Origin: Symsagittifera roscoffensis
Taxonomy: Eukaryota; Xenacoelomorpha; Acoela; Convolutidae
Length of the DNA stretch: 64,000 nucleotides
Assembly (NCBI RefSeq): GCF_963678635.1
Contig: NC_087068.1
Coordinates: forward strand, 54,150,213 to 54,214,212
Reading direction: 5' to 3'
Shown: piece after piece, positions 37,001 through 46,569 of the stretch
Position numbering within the stretch: the stretch's first letter is position 1
Layout: each line of letters begins with the position of its first letter
The notes under the pieces: model-generated
Database searches by the model: none
What the model was told of the DNA's origin: nothing
What the model saw: only the letters and a program-made list of their open reading frames with translations
Position numbers and translations under genes: made by a program

Positions 37001-40000
37001 TAGGTAAATTTGAAAAACCTAGTCGAATTTTTAAATCAAACTTGGTATAAAATCAAAATTGATAAATTGTTCAAAAACAGAATCAATTAGACGGATACTG
37101 GCCTATTAGCAGGTGTGTCGATTAGCATGCCCATTTAAAAAATAAAGTTGAATAACGGATAGAGGATCAATTGAGCCACCTCAAAAAATTTTCTCGCTAC
37201 TCATGTAAATTGAACTTTAGTCGATCAATTGCTTGCGTGCTATGATCACATTAACCATCTACTTGCGTTTGCTGAAGTCGTTTTGTAGCGTCTTACTACT
37301 GGGGAGATAGCCCAAATTGTGTCATAACGGGTGGTGGGGGGAAGGGGGGGGGGAGGATTACTCAATGGATCCTGAATAGATTGCTATTTCACGATTTGCT
37401 GATACAAATTTGTGACTTTAAACAGCGTGCATTCACCCAAAGTATTAATTGGTGGAAAAGTCTTTTTAAATTCCCCGACGAATCAAGTTAAAGCTTTTTT
37501 ACTCGTCTGAGTGAACATCTAATAAAAGCAATGCTGATAGCATTCTAAAGGTCATTTATGCTTATTACTACGCCCCTTCGATAATTTTATAACGTATGAC
37601 AAATAAGACCCCTATTAACCGTTAAAAGCGTGTTATTTTTAAGCATTTAAAAAAACCCACGCAGCTGTAATTGTTCCGATTTTCGAAGAAAAAAGCAAAA
37701 CATTTATGCTTAGTGTAGTTCTTTTTCTATTCGGTCACTTTTCGATTTTTCAACTAAGCGTTTGAGACAGAAGTTTTTAGAACTATCTGAAAAACTTTGT
37801 TGTCTAGCGCCAAAAAGTGAAAAATCATCTGCGATCTTTTTCCTAAAGCTATTGGGGTTAAAAATTGGCCAATGTGAATAATTAACGCGCGATATATTGC
37901 GTTCTGACAACACGAGTAATGCGTTTTAAGGCGGATTAATGCCTAACTCCAAATTGAATTGAGGAAGTTATTTGGTCTGGATTTCAGTTACAGACTTAAA
38001 ATACACCACTTTGTTGTTAAAATCAAGCGTGTGGGGGTAAATTAAAAAAAAAAACTAAACAACCGATTATTTTGTCAATTTTTCTACCAAAATACTTTTA
38101 AATTGGCCTTAAAGTGCAGTCGTCGGAATAATCAAGAATTTGCTCCGGTATATGAGCAGTCTTCTTATGCTGAAATTTTCAATTACTTCGATGTCTAATT
38201 GAGGGCCGCAGCGATAAGGATGTGTGCATATTAGCATGCAATAATTGCTATAATATGTGGTTGTCAGACAACAAATATCAGCCTATTTTTCTTTTTTATA
38301 TCAACAATGACTTTGTTTAAGGGAAAGATAGCTCAAATGGTGTCATTGCGGGGGAAGGTAAGGGGGAGGATTACTCAATGGATCCTGAATAGATCGCTAT
38401 TTCACGATTTCCTTATAAAAATTTGTGATTTTAAACAGCGTGCATTCAGCCAAAGTATGAATTGGTGAAAAAGTCTTTTCAAATTCCCCGACGAATCAAG
38501 TTAAAGTTTTTTTACTCGTCTGAGTGAACATCTAATAAAAGCAATGCTGATAGCATTCTAATGGTCATTTATGCTTATTACTACGCCCCTTCGATAATTT
38601 TATAACGTATGACAAATAAGACCCCTATTAACCGTTAAAAGCGTGTTATTTTTAAGCATTTAAAAAAACCCACGCAGCTGTAATTGTTCCGATTTTCGAA
38701 GAAAAAAGCAAAACATTTATGCTTGGTGTAGTTCTTTTTCTATTCGGTCACTTTTCGATTTTTCAACTAAGCGTTTGAGACAGAAGAGCTATCTGAAAAA
38801 CTTTGTCTGGCGCCAAAAAAAGAAAAATCATCTGCGATCTTTTTCCTAAAGCTAATGGAGTTAAAAATTGGCAACTGTGAATAATTAACGAGCGATATAT
38901 TGCGTTCTGACAACACGAGTAATGCGTTTTAAGGCGGATTAATGCCCAACTCCAAATTGAATTGAGGAAGTTATTTGGTCTGGATTTTATTTACAGACTT
39001 AAAATACACCACTTTGTAGTTAAAATCAAGCGTGTGGGGGTACAATTTAAAAAAAAACTAAACAATTGATTATTTTGTCAATTTTTCTATCACAAAATTC
39101 TTTGGAATTGGCCTTAAAGTGCAGTCGTCGGAATAATCAAGAATTTGCTCCGGTATATGAGCAGTCTTCTTATGCTGAAAACTTAAATTACTTCGATGTT
39201 TAATTGAAGGCAGGAGCGATAAGCATGTGTGCATTTTAGCATGCAATAATTACTATAATATGTGGTTGTCGGACAAAAAATATCAGCCTAATTTTCTTTT
39301 TTATATCAACAATGACTTAGTTCGTTTAAGGAATCAAAATTTTGTTTTTGATCAATTAATAATTTGGCGAACTGCATGCTGTTCAAAGTTACAATAATGA
39401 GTAGTAAATCAAGATGACCGCTCGACTAGCATAAAACTCGACTTGCATAAAATTTTAAAAACATTAAAAACATCGACTAGCATAATTTAATAGCATTATT
39501 TCTCAGAAACACAAAACAATAGTATTGCGATCAAATTGAAAGATGCATTTCTGAGAGCTTGAAATTTGAGAACTTGAGCAATCAAAATTAAATTAAATTC
39601 CTTTTGGCATGATCAGTCACAACAGGACCAGTAATGGCTTGAACCAAAGACTGATCGCCGCGCAAATTATGAAATAAGCGAAAAAATTGATTGCATCATG
39701 ATACTCCCACCCTCCTATTGCAACAGGGGGGCCAATTCGTTTAAAGGTACAAACTTTATCGGATCTAACAATTTCCCCCTTTTCTAGAAGGGGGAGGAGA
39801 TTAAGTAGATCCAAAAATTTGCATATGCTTACCTGTTTATAATTTTTTTAAATCTTGTTAACTATTCCCCGCCCCCTTTCGGGCCTCTTTTTAATTATTC
39901 CCCCAATGCATGTATCTAACAGCCATATCTGGATAAAATATGTATTTCAAAAATGTCAAAAACTAATTGGGTTTTCATTTTCGCTTGTTTTTGTTTGTAT

Positions 40001-41882
40001 TACTCACTATTTATATAATACCTACATAAAAATTGAAAATAATTATAATTTCTGAAAATTGTTTTAAACTATTAAAAAGTGACAGCCGAAGTTCAATTTC
40101 TAAAAAATCGAAATAGGAGAGTGGGAATAGTTAACAAGATCCTGAGGGCCATATATTGTCATTGAATGTCTGTAATAATTTTAGTTTTGACTAGTTGAAT
40201 TTCGTATTGTGAGTTTTATGCTAGTCGATACGATTTTCAATTTGTAAACTTTTATGCTAGTCGAGCTTTATGCTAGTCGATGCACCGCCGTAAGTCAACT
40301 ATGAAACAGCGAAGCGAACGCGTCAACTACATTCTGTTTCATGTGCATGTATATCGATGCACATGCTAATGGGCAGGTTATCAAAACAGCTTGACAAAAA
40401 AAAATAATTAAAAAAGTCCTCACGTTGAGTTTGAGTATCTTGGCTGAAAAACGCCTCCAAGAACACAATGACCTTCAAATCGCTATATACTGATGTGACC
40501 ACTCGTGTTGAGAGAGAAGGAGCTGCTGTATCTTGCGCTTTTTTCCACCCAACTTCGACTACCTCAAAGAAAATTTCGACTACCACTCTTACCTCATAGT
40601 TAAGTGTGATATCATAATGAAACCCTTTCCTCATGATTTGGATTCCATAAAAGTAATCAGAAAAGTGGTTGGAGTATCATTTAATAAACCGTTTACTGAA
40701 AGAAAAATCACACGAAGAAGAAATTAAAAAGCATATTACAATTTTTTTCAGTTAATTTTTAGTCCTCGTTTTTAATCAACAGAAAGAAAAATCAATTTCG
40801 GAACCATTTCGAATTAGGATGGAGTGTGTGAACCGTTTTCTCAGTTGATATATATTTTGCTCTCAGTTGTGAAAAGTAATTTGAATTGTAATCTTTCGAA
40901 GCACTTTAAAGTTCATTTAGATCGTTCTAAAAGTTTAAGGTTACCAACATTTGGTTTCGTTCAATTTATATTGAAAACGAACTTGCTATATTATTTTGAT
41001 CACCTGATTATAGCCTTTGTCTTAAATAACAGCTGAACAATTGGTAAATTTGGAAAGGTTTCATTGCGGTAGACTATCTTCTGTCAATTCTTAAAATCTG
41101 CTTTAAACAAAATGCAAATGCATGAGCAAAATATTTGTCCCAAAATGTGACCTTTTCGGGACAAATGTTTCGCCCAATTACTTGCGTTTTATTTAGAGCA
41201 TATCTTAATGATCAATAGAAGATTGAATAGAAGATAGAACTGAAATAAAACTGAAACCTTTCTACATTTACAGATTGTTCAGCTGTTATTTTAGGTCAAA
41301 GTTTATAATCAGCTGATCAAAACAATATGGCAGGTTCAATTCTTAATATAACTTGACCGAAACCAAGTTCAGGTAGCCGTAATCTTTAAGAACGAATTAA
41401 ATGACCTTTGAAGAGTTATTCGAAAGAATACAATTTAAATTAGTTTAATTAAATATAAATCCAAAAAAAAAGTTGACACGCTTTTATCATCAATTTACAA
41501 TGACTAGAGGGGAAAACGCATCAAGACAAAACTACAAAAAATTATATAAATTAAATGAAAACTCAGTATAATGTTTTGTCGATTGGTTTTTTATATATTT
41601 TTTTTCAGGTTCATCTTCGAGGAGGAGGCAATACAAATAGCCAACAGTGTACAGGCCGGTCTTGCCAGCTATGTCTTCACAAGGAACTATGGCCAGGCCC
41701 ATAGACTTTCCAAGGCCATAGAAGTGGGCATGCTAGGAATCAATGAGATTTCGATCACACCAGAGCAAGCGCCCTTTGGAGGGATCAAAGAGTCGGGATT
41801 GGGACGAGAGGGGTCAGTTCATGGAATAGAGGAGTACCAGGAAATCAAGTACTTGAACTTCAACATGGCAGCATTTTTGTAA
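25002..41882 (+). CDS. Aldehyde dehydrogenase, succinate-semialdehyde dehydrogenase-like, 8 exons, 497 aa
   Basis: Exons 25002-25055, 25406-25488, 30641-30815, 31158-31331, 34900-35044, 35694-35809, 36531-37003 and 41609-41882 join in frame (1494 nt). The product matches the ALDH5/GabD family, which oxidises succinate semialdehyde to succinate with NAD(P)+ in the GABA shunt. Visible residues: W163-N164 oxyanion Asn, K187 in KPAEDTP for the cofactor, FTGST at 241-245, general base E265 in LELGG, nucleophile C299 in [10 protein letters not shown]397 and F399 in EETFGPL, and [13 protein letters not shown] in exon 8. The CxC pair (C299, C301) resembles the redox-switch cysteines described in human SSADH. 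The length equals a mature SSADH. No mitochondrial presequence is present, so a cytosolic location or an alternative first exon is inferred. All sites are GT-AG except intron 6 (GC-AG). The substrate is not proven; other small aliphatic semialdehydes are possible. Confidence 0.95.
25406..25488 (+). CDS. ALDH exon 2 (residues 19-46)
   Basis: Acceptor TTCTAG|G, donor GG|GTAAGG, ends in phase 2. Encodes [20 protein letters not shown] and the following PANGEVLG, the N-terminal cofactor-domain beta strands. Intron 2 is 5152 bases. Confidence 0.93.
26235..26520 (-). repeat. Repeat family R, copy in ALDH intron 2
   Basis: Shares 'atggagcagtaat' at its start and 'acgatttctaagacggatt' with 1-475, and, in reverse, the 54250 and 56020 copies. 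The rest of intron 2 (26521-30420) shows no recognised element apart from a short CACA-rich tract near 26835-26858. Confidence 0.6.
26521..30420. other. ALDH intron 2, unannotated part
   Basis: About 3.9 kb of AT-rich intron. No splice-flanked exon candidate, RNA gene or transposon end was recognised. Open frames near 29422-29712 and 30141-30374 are F/L-rich and look like chance frames. Confidence 0.45.
30424..30509 (+). repeat. Perfect 43-bp tandem duplication in ALDH intron 2
   Basis: A unit starting 'ctgcattaaattttgcc' at 30424 is repeated exactly from 30467. It lies about 130 bases before the exon 3 acceptor. The identity shows it is recent. Confidence 0.9.
30641..30815 (+). CDS. ALDH exon 3 (residues 46-104)
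   Basis: Acceptor TTTGTGTAG|A completes the Gly codon. The exon reads [20 protein letters not shown] to LVTLEG and ends at GGG|GTAATG in phase 0. A poly-G run of 14 sits just downstream in the intron (about 30842-30856). Intron 3 is only 342 bases. Confidence 0.95.
31158..31331 (+). CDS. ALDH exon 4 (residues 105-162)
   Basis: Acceptor GTGAGTAG|GGT. Starts [15 protein letters not shown] and ends [11 protein letters not shown] at CCT|GTGAGT, phase 0. The acceptor lies in a TG-repeat rather than a clean pyrimidine tract. Three decayed copies of its last bases plus donor lie downstream in intron 4. Confidence 0.95.
31403..31443 (+). repeat. Decayed copy 1 of the exon 4 end plus donor
   Basis: 'aatcggaatcgccgccct' (31406-31423) is identical to the end of exon 4. 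After a short diverged part comes 'cctgtgagttgtt', the exon/intron junction with its GTGAGT donor. It lies 103 bases after the true junction. Confidence 0.85.
32038..32796. mobile_element. MITE family A, copy 2, with internal inverted minisatellite
   Basis: Ends CATTACGAGACCAAAATGTG and (other strand) CATTACGAAACCAAACTGGG match the 202-bp copy at 554-755. The extra length comes from a 20-bp unit. Left of about 32340 it runs as GTAAGTGGAATCCGCAAAAT; right of it runs the reverse complement, so the transcript could fold into a long hairpin. A 19-base near-perfect palindrome begins the array at 32131. Every left-hand unit contains GTAAGT, a consensus 5' splice site. It sits in ALDH intron 4 between the decayed exon-end copies. 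Confidence 0.75.
32270..32600. repeat. Inverted 20-bp minisatellite (GGAATCCGC units)
   Basis: Units of 'cttacaatttgcggattcca' recur five or more times from about 32360 to 32470, then degenerate to about 32600. Opposite-strand units precede them (32270-32340). Open frames through it on both strands (repeats of [15 protein letters not shown] type) are by-products. Confidence 0.85.
32885..33030 (+). repeat. Decayed copies 2 and 3 of the exon 4 end plus donor
   Basis: Copy 2 starts at 32885 and copy 3 at 32986, 101 bases apart, matching the 103-base spacing of the true junction and copy 1. Copy 3 reads CCAATTGGAGTAGCCACCCT and still encodes PIGVATLI against PIGIAALI in exon 4. Donor positions read TGTGAATTG and TGTAAATTG. 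The sequence between copies 2 and 3 also aligns with the start of intron 4, so the unit was exon end plus about 65 bases of intron. Confidence 0.8.
33031..33940. other. ALDH intron 4, unannotated part
   Basis: AT-rich intron with no recognised element or exon candidate. Confidence 0.45.
33945..34130 (+). repeat. tRNA-derived SINE with CCTTCGGGCT tail hairpin
   Basis: TGGCGTATCGGTAGTGATG acts as A-box region, and GTTGAAAGTTCGAACCGACC holds the B box (33996-34005). The body has 'tcttttcttgtaatagctt' and ends with 'ccttcgggctaggcctgtgg'. The copy at 42528-42716 shares the head, the 'agtcatagctta' body and the 'cctccgggct' tail. It lies in ALDH intron 4. Confidence 0.7.
34276..34669 (+). mobile_element. 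hAT-type MITE family B (CAGGGGCGGA ends), copy in intron 4
   Basis: Left end CAGGGGCGGACGCC, right end (other strand) CAGGGGCGGATCTAGGATTT; 394 bp. Internal parts ('gccaatatatactaatttt', 'ctcggaaaatcaatctgatcg', 'aaaatccgccccctcgag') recur at 36058-36462, 54701-54910 and 56599-56935. No matching 8-bp TSD is left here, but the copy in intron 6 has one. No coding capacity. Confidence 0.75.
34900..35044 (+). CDS. ALDH exon 5 (residues 163-211)
   Basis: Acceptor GCTTTCCAG|TGG. Begins [19 protein letters not shown] and contains [18 protein letters not shown]. Donor CCGG|GTCAGC is non-ideal at +3, and the exon ends in phase 1. This exon is clearly GC-richer than its surroundings. Intron 5 is 649 bases. 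Confidence 0.95.
35694..35809 (+). CDS. ALDH exon 6 (residues 211-249), GC donor
   Basis: Acceptor TTGCAG|GT. Reads [18 protein letters not shown] to [12 protein letters not shown]. It must end after AAG (35807-35809) to stay in register with exon 7; the next bases are GCAAGA, so intron 6 is GC-AG with the usual AAG|GCAAG context of such introns. Confidence 0.93.
36058..36462 (+). mobile_element. hAT-type MITE family B, copy in intron 6, 8-bp TSD
   Basis: Flanked by TGGTGTAA at 36050-36057 and 36463-36470, the TSD length of hAT elements. The right end is intact (GTAGATCCGCCCCTG); the left has decayed to GGGTACCCGGATTTAGGGG. The interior aligns with the intron 4 copy. It fills more than half of the 721-base GC-AG intron. 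Confidence 0.8.
36531..37003 (+). CDS. ALDH exon 7, catalytic exon (residues 250-407)
   Basis: Acceptor ATGTTTCAG|TGG. Carries E265 (LELGG) and C299 (GQTCICANR), then the cofactor-domain end and [11 protein letters not shown]. Donor AG|GTAAAT, phase 2. At 473 bases it is the largest exon. Intron 7 is 4605 bases. Confidence 0.97.
37304..39330 (+). repeat. Direct tandem duplication, 1013-bp unit, ALDH intron 7
   Basis: 'ggaggattactcaatggatc' occurs at 37352 and 38365, and the two units stay aligned to the shared 'tatcaacaatgactt' end (about 38302 and 39304). Differences are few (roughly 3-6% by eye) plus small indels, so the duplication is recent. No gene lies in the unit; a '(t/a)atgcgttttaaggcggattaatgc' block recalls the tRNA-like part of family R. 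Confidence 0.9.
39418..40292. mobile_element. Element with inverted subterminal CTCGACTAGCATAAAA repeats, intron 7
   Basis: Two or three CGACTAGCATAA words follow the left end (39422-39485). The same words appear on the opposite strand before the right end (about 40218-40278), where GGTGCATCGACTAGCATAAA leads inward. Length is about 875 bp. No transposase; an inner short foldback (39854-40138) is nested in it. TSD unresolved. Confidence 0.65.
39854..40138. mobile_element. Nested 285-bp element with 16-bp perfect inverted ends
   Basis: CTTGTTAACTATTCCC (39854-39869) is matched by GGGAATAGTTAACAAG (40123-40138). It lies inside the larger intron 7 element. No coding capacity. Confidence 0.6.
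40871..41438. mobile_element. Foldback element with about 220-bp arms, ALDH intron 7
   Basis: The left arm (about 40871-41090) and right arm (about 41215-41438) are inverted copies. Shared words in mirrored order are 'ttgtaatctttcgaa', 'tttgatca(c/g)ctgattata', 'aataacagctgaacaat' and 'gtaaat(t/g)t(g/a)gaaaggtttca'. It ends only about 170 bases before exon 8, so the pre-mRNA could form a long hairpin next to that acceptor. Confidence 0.75.
41609..41882 (+). CDS. ALDH exon 8, terminal exon (residues 407-497)
   Basis: Acceptor after a long T-run, TTTTTCAG|G. Reads [20 protein letters not shown] through [19 protein letters not shown] to [15 protein letters not shown] and a TAA at 41880-41882. 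It holds the oligomerisation strands and the substrate-channel loop. Confidence 0.96.
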
Positions 41883-42118
41883 AATTAACTGTATTTCAAT
41901 CAAATTTCTGTAGAAATATTCAAAATTCAAAAATTATGAGTTTGTAGAACATGTTTTTAAAATTGAATGACAAGGCATTAGAAAACTTCTGACTCATTTT
42001 GGAAAACTTCTGACTTAAGATACCGAGACAAAAAAAAATTTTCAATTAGACATCATTCTCGACTTAAAAAAAGGTGCAATGCAAACATTCGGTACAGCTT
42101 TGTGCACATCAGAAAGAC

Positions 42119-42124
42119 AATAAA
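42119..42124 (+). terminator. Candidate poly(A) signal of the ALDH gene
   Basis: AATAAA 237 bases after the stop codon. It is the first canonical hexamer I see downstream; cleavage evidence is lacking. Confidence 0.4.
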
Positions 42125-42223
42125 AAAGTATTAAATCCTTGTCTAGAACTGTTGAAATAACAAAACATCCCAATTTTAAGCATCAAGTCAGCTCTTGAAT
42201 TTAAAAACAAAATCACTTAGCAT

Positions 42224-42300
42224 AGTAGTAGGGCTTTCACTGTAAGACTATCAAAAAGAACATGAGTTCAATTCAATGCCCTACCATGGTGCTGATTAAT
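42224..42300 (+). repeat. tRNA-derived SINE head
   Basis: AGTAGGGC and GCCCTACCA bracket a tRNA-sized stretch with a B-box-like GAGTTCAATTC (42266-42276). The arms can pair like an acceptor stem. The anticodon arm is poor, so a SINE head is preferred over a tRNA gene. Confidence 0.45.
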
Positions 42301-42527
42301 AGTGTGTAAAAACTAGCTCTCACTTGACCTCTAGCTGCAGGTCTTACAAAGCTTGACCGGTTTCGGCAGCATATAGTGGTACCATGTGGAAGTTCTATAC
42401 GCATAAAAACAGCCCCGAGTAGCAAATTAAGAGCTTCGCTCAACAAAATAAAGACAGGCCTGATAGACTTTCATGGATCATCTGCGCATCGCAAAAACCA
42501 AAACTATTATTGAAATTAAAATGCATT

Positions 42528-42716
42528 GTGGTGCTCCGGTAGTGATGTTGCCCTGAAATCATATGATTGTTGGTTCCAATTGCACGTGCATCACACTTTG
42601 CAAGGTGAGCTCTTTCTAGTAAGTCATAGCTTAATGGGCGCTGTTCATATACGCTCTAGTCAACTGAAATATTTCACTTCCGGGTTAGGCCTCCGGGCTG
42701 GTAGACTTAAATGAAA
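42528..42716 (+). repeat. tRNA-derived SINE, same family as 33945-34130
   Basis: Head TGGTGCTCCGGTAGTGATG, B-box region TTGGTTCCAATT, body 'aagtcatagctta', tail 'gttaggcctccgggctgg'. Confidence 0.6.
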
Positions 42717-43817
42717 CCATAGTATGGTCTTACAAAAGGAACAAACCACAACAGAAAAAGCAAGCAAAATATCACAATACATATTAACAAAATTTCGCAA
42801 AAAGTTCCAGCTACTTCATAACGTTACGAGTTGTCGTAATTGAAGTAGAGCCAGTTTTAGAAAGTTTCGCATAATAAAACAAGAATGAAGAAAACAAGGT
42901 ACCAGTTTTATTCAGACAAACCTTTCCATATAGGACAGTACTGAAGATTTAAGCCTGTCAAGAACAGTTCATTTTGAATTTGAAGCTTCAATTAATTTCA
43001 AACAACTGGACAAAAATGACCATTGGACTAATAATTAAATAGACTTGAAACTAAACACTGAGACGAAGCGGAGCTTCGTATCACTTACAAAACAACAAAA
43101 GCGTAGCAATGCAAACTACCATATGGAAAGTGAGATTGAAATTACTAATTCGAAGATGGACACTAGTGAGAACTAGAGTTCATGTGAGAACAGAAACATA
43201 ACCACTAGCATTAAACAAACTTAGTATTTTCCAAGCGTTCATTAGGCCGACAACACGTGGCTAGACGCCCATTGATCCAAAATAAAAAAAAAGGCCGAAT
43301 AAAGTTTTTGTCTTAGAAAATTTTGAGCAATTCAATTGTTTGAACTTTTACCTTTTGAAATGGTACCGACCTGATTTATTTTAAACAAAAAAATCTGAAG
43401 CCGAAATTATGTAGGCCAAACAAACTTTTTAAGCAAAAAAGCTACAAAAAAAACGGAAATTAAACACGTCAGGGTTAGTAGATTCACAGAGTACAGGAGT
43501 TAATCAACGACACGCGAGACTACAATAAAACCTTTTAGTGCTAAAAAACCGAGGTGTGCCAACTAAGCCAACAAAAAATAAGCCGATAAATTATAGTCCC
43601 ACTGAGGAGTTAATTTTCCCGGAAAAAATTTAACTTCGGACACTTACAAAGTACAGCAGTTAATGAACGACATGCGAGACTAAAATGAAAACAACTTACC
43701 TTGCAAACAACCGCGGTGTGCCGAATAAGCCAACAAAATATAAGCCGACAAAGTATAGTCCGACTGAATTATTAATTTATCCCGGAAAAAAAATAATTTC
43801 GGACATTGAAAAAACAA

Positions 43818-43900
43818 GGTGCGAACGGGACTCGATCCCCAGACCAAAGTGTGCAAGTGCAACTGCATTACATCTAGCCGAAGTGAGATGGGGCCTGACA
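43818..43900 (-). repeat. tRNA-derived SINE head
   Basis: On the - strand: CTTCGGCTAGATGTAATG as A-box region, then GGTCTGGGGATCGAGTCCC as B box. Same family as 44775 and 10169. Confidence 0.6.
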
Positions 43901-44774
43901 TTTGCTAAAGTTTGATAATAAATCAAGCTCAGTTTCTGACAAGTTTGTACGAAATGTTGTTTACGGGTCTTAAAAATACATTAAGACTGCACAAAAAAGA
44001 TTTTAAATTATTACCAGATCACCATTGGGGAAACTTCAAAAATTTGAGCATCAAACCAGTGATTTAAAACGCTTGTGATGAAAGATAAAACTAAAGAAAA
44101 CCTGAATCATTGAAAAATATAGGTGGCAAAAAGTAGAATCTAGGTAGACGCCATTTATGCCGAGGATCTCCGAAAAAAAAATTACGAATTTTTTTTCTAC
44201 AGTTCAGGTTAGATGCTGCTATAGGTACATTAAAATTGGGTTAAATAACTTATTAGAAGCCAGTAAAAGAAAGTTTAGTCGAAAGATGTTGAAAAAGTCA
44301 AGTGAGAACAGAAACATAACCACTAGCATTAAGCAAGCTGTTAGTATTTTCCGAGCGTTCATTGGGCCGTTAACACGTGGCTAGACGCCCAGTGATCAAA
44401 AATAAAAAATTCTTGAAGAAAATTTTTGTCATAGTAAATTTTGTGCAATTCAATTGTTTGAATTTCTACCTTTTAGAATGGAACCGAACTGATTTATTTT
44501 AAGCAAAAAAAAATCTTAAGCCGAAATCATTTAGGCCAAACAAACTTTTTAAGCAAAAAAGCTACAAAAAAAACAGAAAATAAGCCAGTCAGGGTTAGTA
44601 GATTTACAGAGTACATGAGTTAATCAACGACACGCGAGACTACAATAAAACAGTTTAGTGCTTAAAAACCGCTGTGCCAACTAAGCCAACAAAATTTAAG
44701 CCGACAAATTATAGTCCCACTGACGAATTAATTTTTCCCGGAAGAAAATTAATTTCGGACACTGAAAAAATCAA

Positions 44775-44857
44775 GGTGCGGACGGGACTCGAACCCCAGA
44801 CCAAAGGGTGCAAACGCAACTGCATTACCTCTAGCCGAAGTGAGATGGGGCCTGGCA
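44775..44857 (-). repeat. tRNA-derived SINE head, best-preserved copy
   Basis: On the - strand: CTTCGGCTAGAGGTAATGC (A-box side) and GGTCTGGGGTTCGAGTCCCG (B-box consensus). The anticodon arm does not form cleanly, so it is not called as tRNA. Confidence 0.6.
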
Positions 44858-45090
44858 TTTGCTAAGGTTCGATAATAAATCAAGATCTGTTTCTTACAAA
44901 TTTGTAAGAAATGCTGTTTATGGGGAAAAGTTTAAATCCTGATTACAAGAAACTTTCTCTCGCAAGTGTTGAAAATACATTAAAACTGAACAAAAAAATT
45001 TTTATATTATCAGATCACCATTGGGGAAAAATTCTTTAAAATTGAGTTAAATAACTTATTAGAAGCCAGTAAAAGGAAGTTTAATCGACA

Positions 45091-45671
45091 GATGTTGTAA
45101 AGGTAACAAAGTTGTTTAAAGGGGAAAAAGTCTAGCTCCCTATTTAAGACACCTGCTAATGCAAGCGAAATCAACGATAACTAAGCAAAGACGAAATCAA
45201 CGATAATTTTAGTGGTTTGCAGACGAGTAAATTAGCCACACAAAGGTTAAAGCGTTTCAAATTAAGCCTTAAGTAACACAGAAATGGAATATTTTCATGT
45301 GAGGGAACTTATGACACCGGATTGAATCGTCCAATCGACATTTTGTTTCTTGGCGTGTAGACCACAAGAATTTTCAGAAAAAAATTTAACATGAAAACAA
45401 AACTGGCTGCTCACAAGCAAGTTAAGACCTTATATCCACCAGGGAAATGACCAATATAAGAGTTGTTCGCCTCAGAGCTAAACGCTCTTGCACCTCTGAA
45501 TATTGAGAAATACGGGCAATTTTTTGATTTCTCGGGCGTGGAAAATGTTGTCTAAGCCTTGCAAGCAACTAGCACGAATAATGGCGGCTTCAAACTGTCA
45601 AAAAAGAGGCCTATGTAATAATAATTAATAAACTAACTATTCTAAATTTTAACAAAAATTTATAATTGAAA
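45091..45671. other. 3' flank of the F-box gene
   Basis: No canonical AATAAA for the - strand was found close to the stop. No other feature recognised. Confidence 0.4.
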
Positions 45672-46569
45672 TTATTTCATGGGAAACAAGTCCAACCTAT
45701 GTGTCTCATAATGATACCAGTCTTTATTTGCTCGCACGTACAGATGACTAGCGTTCCCAATTTCTGTCTGTTTCAAAATTTTTCCTTTACAGAACTTTGC
45801 CTTGAGTTTCATTTTCGGTAACTTTTGCGACAAATTGTTCGCAAAATGTTCTCTTTTCATTGCTTCGAGTTTCTCTTTTGTGAACAAATTCGATCCGATT
45901 TTTTCCGAAAGGTAGAACAAATCTGTGAAAAAATCGTGAAAAGATTTTTCATCCGATTTTTTCACGTTTACCGATACGAACTTCAAGCAGCTGGAACTGT
46001 ACACGTCTTTTGATAATGTAAATGGTTCACACGTAATCAGATCCGTTTCTGAAGTGTCCAAATACCGAATGTTGGGACAAAGATGGAGTAACGCACAAAC
46101 ATTGAAAGTTGAAGTCTCGCTGCATTTTAGAACAGTAATATTTGTCAGGAAGTCTTCTTTAAAACGAGCCAAGTTTTCAAGTTTCACTTTTTCCAGCTCA
46201 ATTTCTAATTTTTGAGCAGATTGCGGTAAATTGTCCAGGACAGAATGCCAGCTTTTAGAGATATTCGTTGTATTACTAATGATACACTTGATTTTTTTAA
46301 ATTTTCGATTGATATTTAGAACTTTCGAGCCAAATGGCGAAGAAGGGAAATTCTTGAATTCGACCGTAAGATTTTTTAGTTTCGTAAGAATATCCCCATT
46401 GAAAATATCTCGAAGCAGACCAATGCATGCTTCGGACGGCAGGTGTTTGTGGAGTTTCAAATGTAGTGATTGCAGGCTCTGTTCTTGTGAGCGGAGGAAC
46501 CTTTTCAAGGGTTCTTGTTCTGTGAGAGTAGAATTTGTGAAGTGTTTCATCGTCTTGGTCTCGCAGCTC
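45672..46569 (-). CDS. F-box gene exon 2 (leucine-rich part)
   Basis: Acceptor ATGTGTTTAG|G. The open frame extends 8 bases into the intron (an ATG there belongs to the intron, not the protein). 299 codons to TAA at 45674-45672. The phase matches exon 1 exactly. Confidence 0.8.

Larger units (their letters stand above)
43184..45090 (+). repeat. Direct duplication, about 1118-bp offset, between the two genes
   Basis: 'gtgagaacagaaacataacc' occurs at 43184 and 44302, and following blocks ('acacgtggctagacgccca', 'gtagatt(c/t)acagagtaca', 'cgacacgcgagactacaat') stay in register. The first copy has an additional inner duplication of about 183 bp around 43560-43740. Both copies carry a - strand SINE head. 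No gene recognised. Confidence 0.8.

Noticed and set aside
42526-42714. 62-codon + strand frame
   Set aside because: It coincides with a tRNA-derived SINE.
44775-44857. Possible functional tRNA gene
   Set aside because: The B box is good, but no acceptor stem or clean anticodon arm forms and related copies exist at 43818 and 10169.
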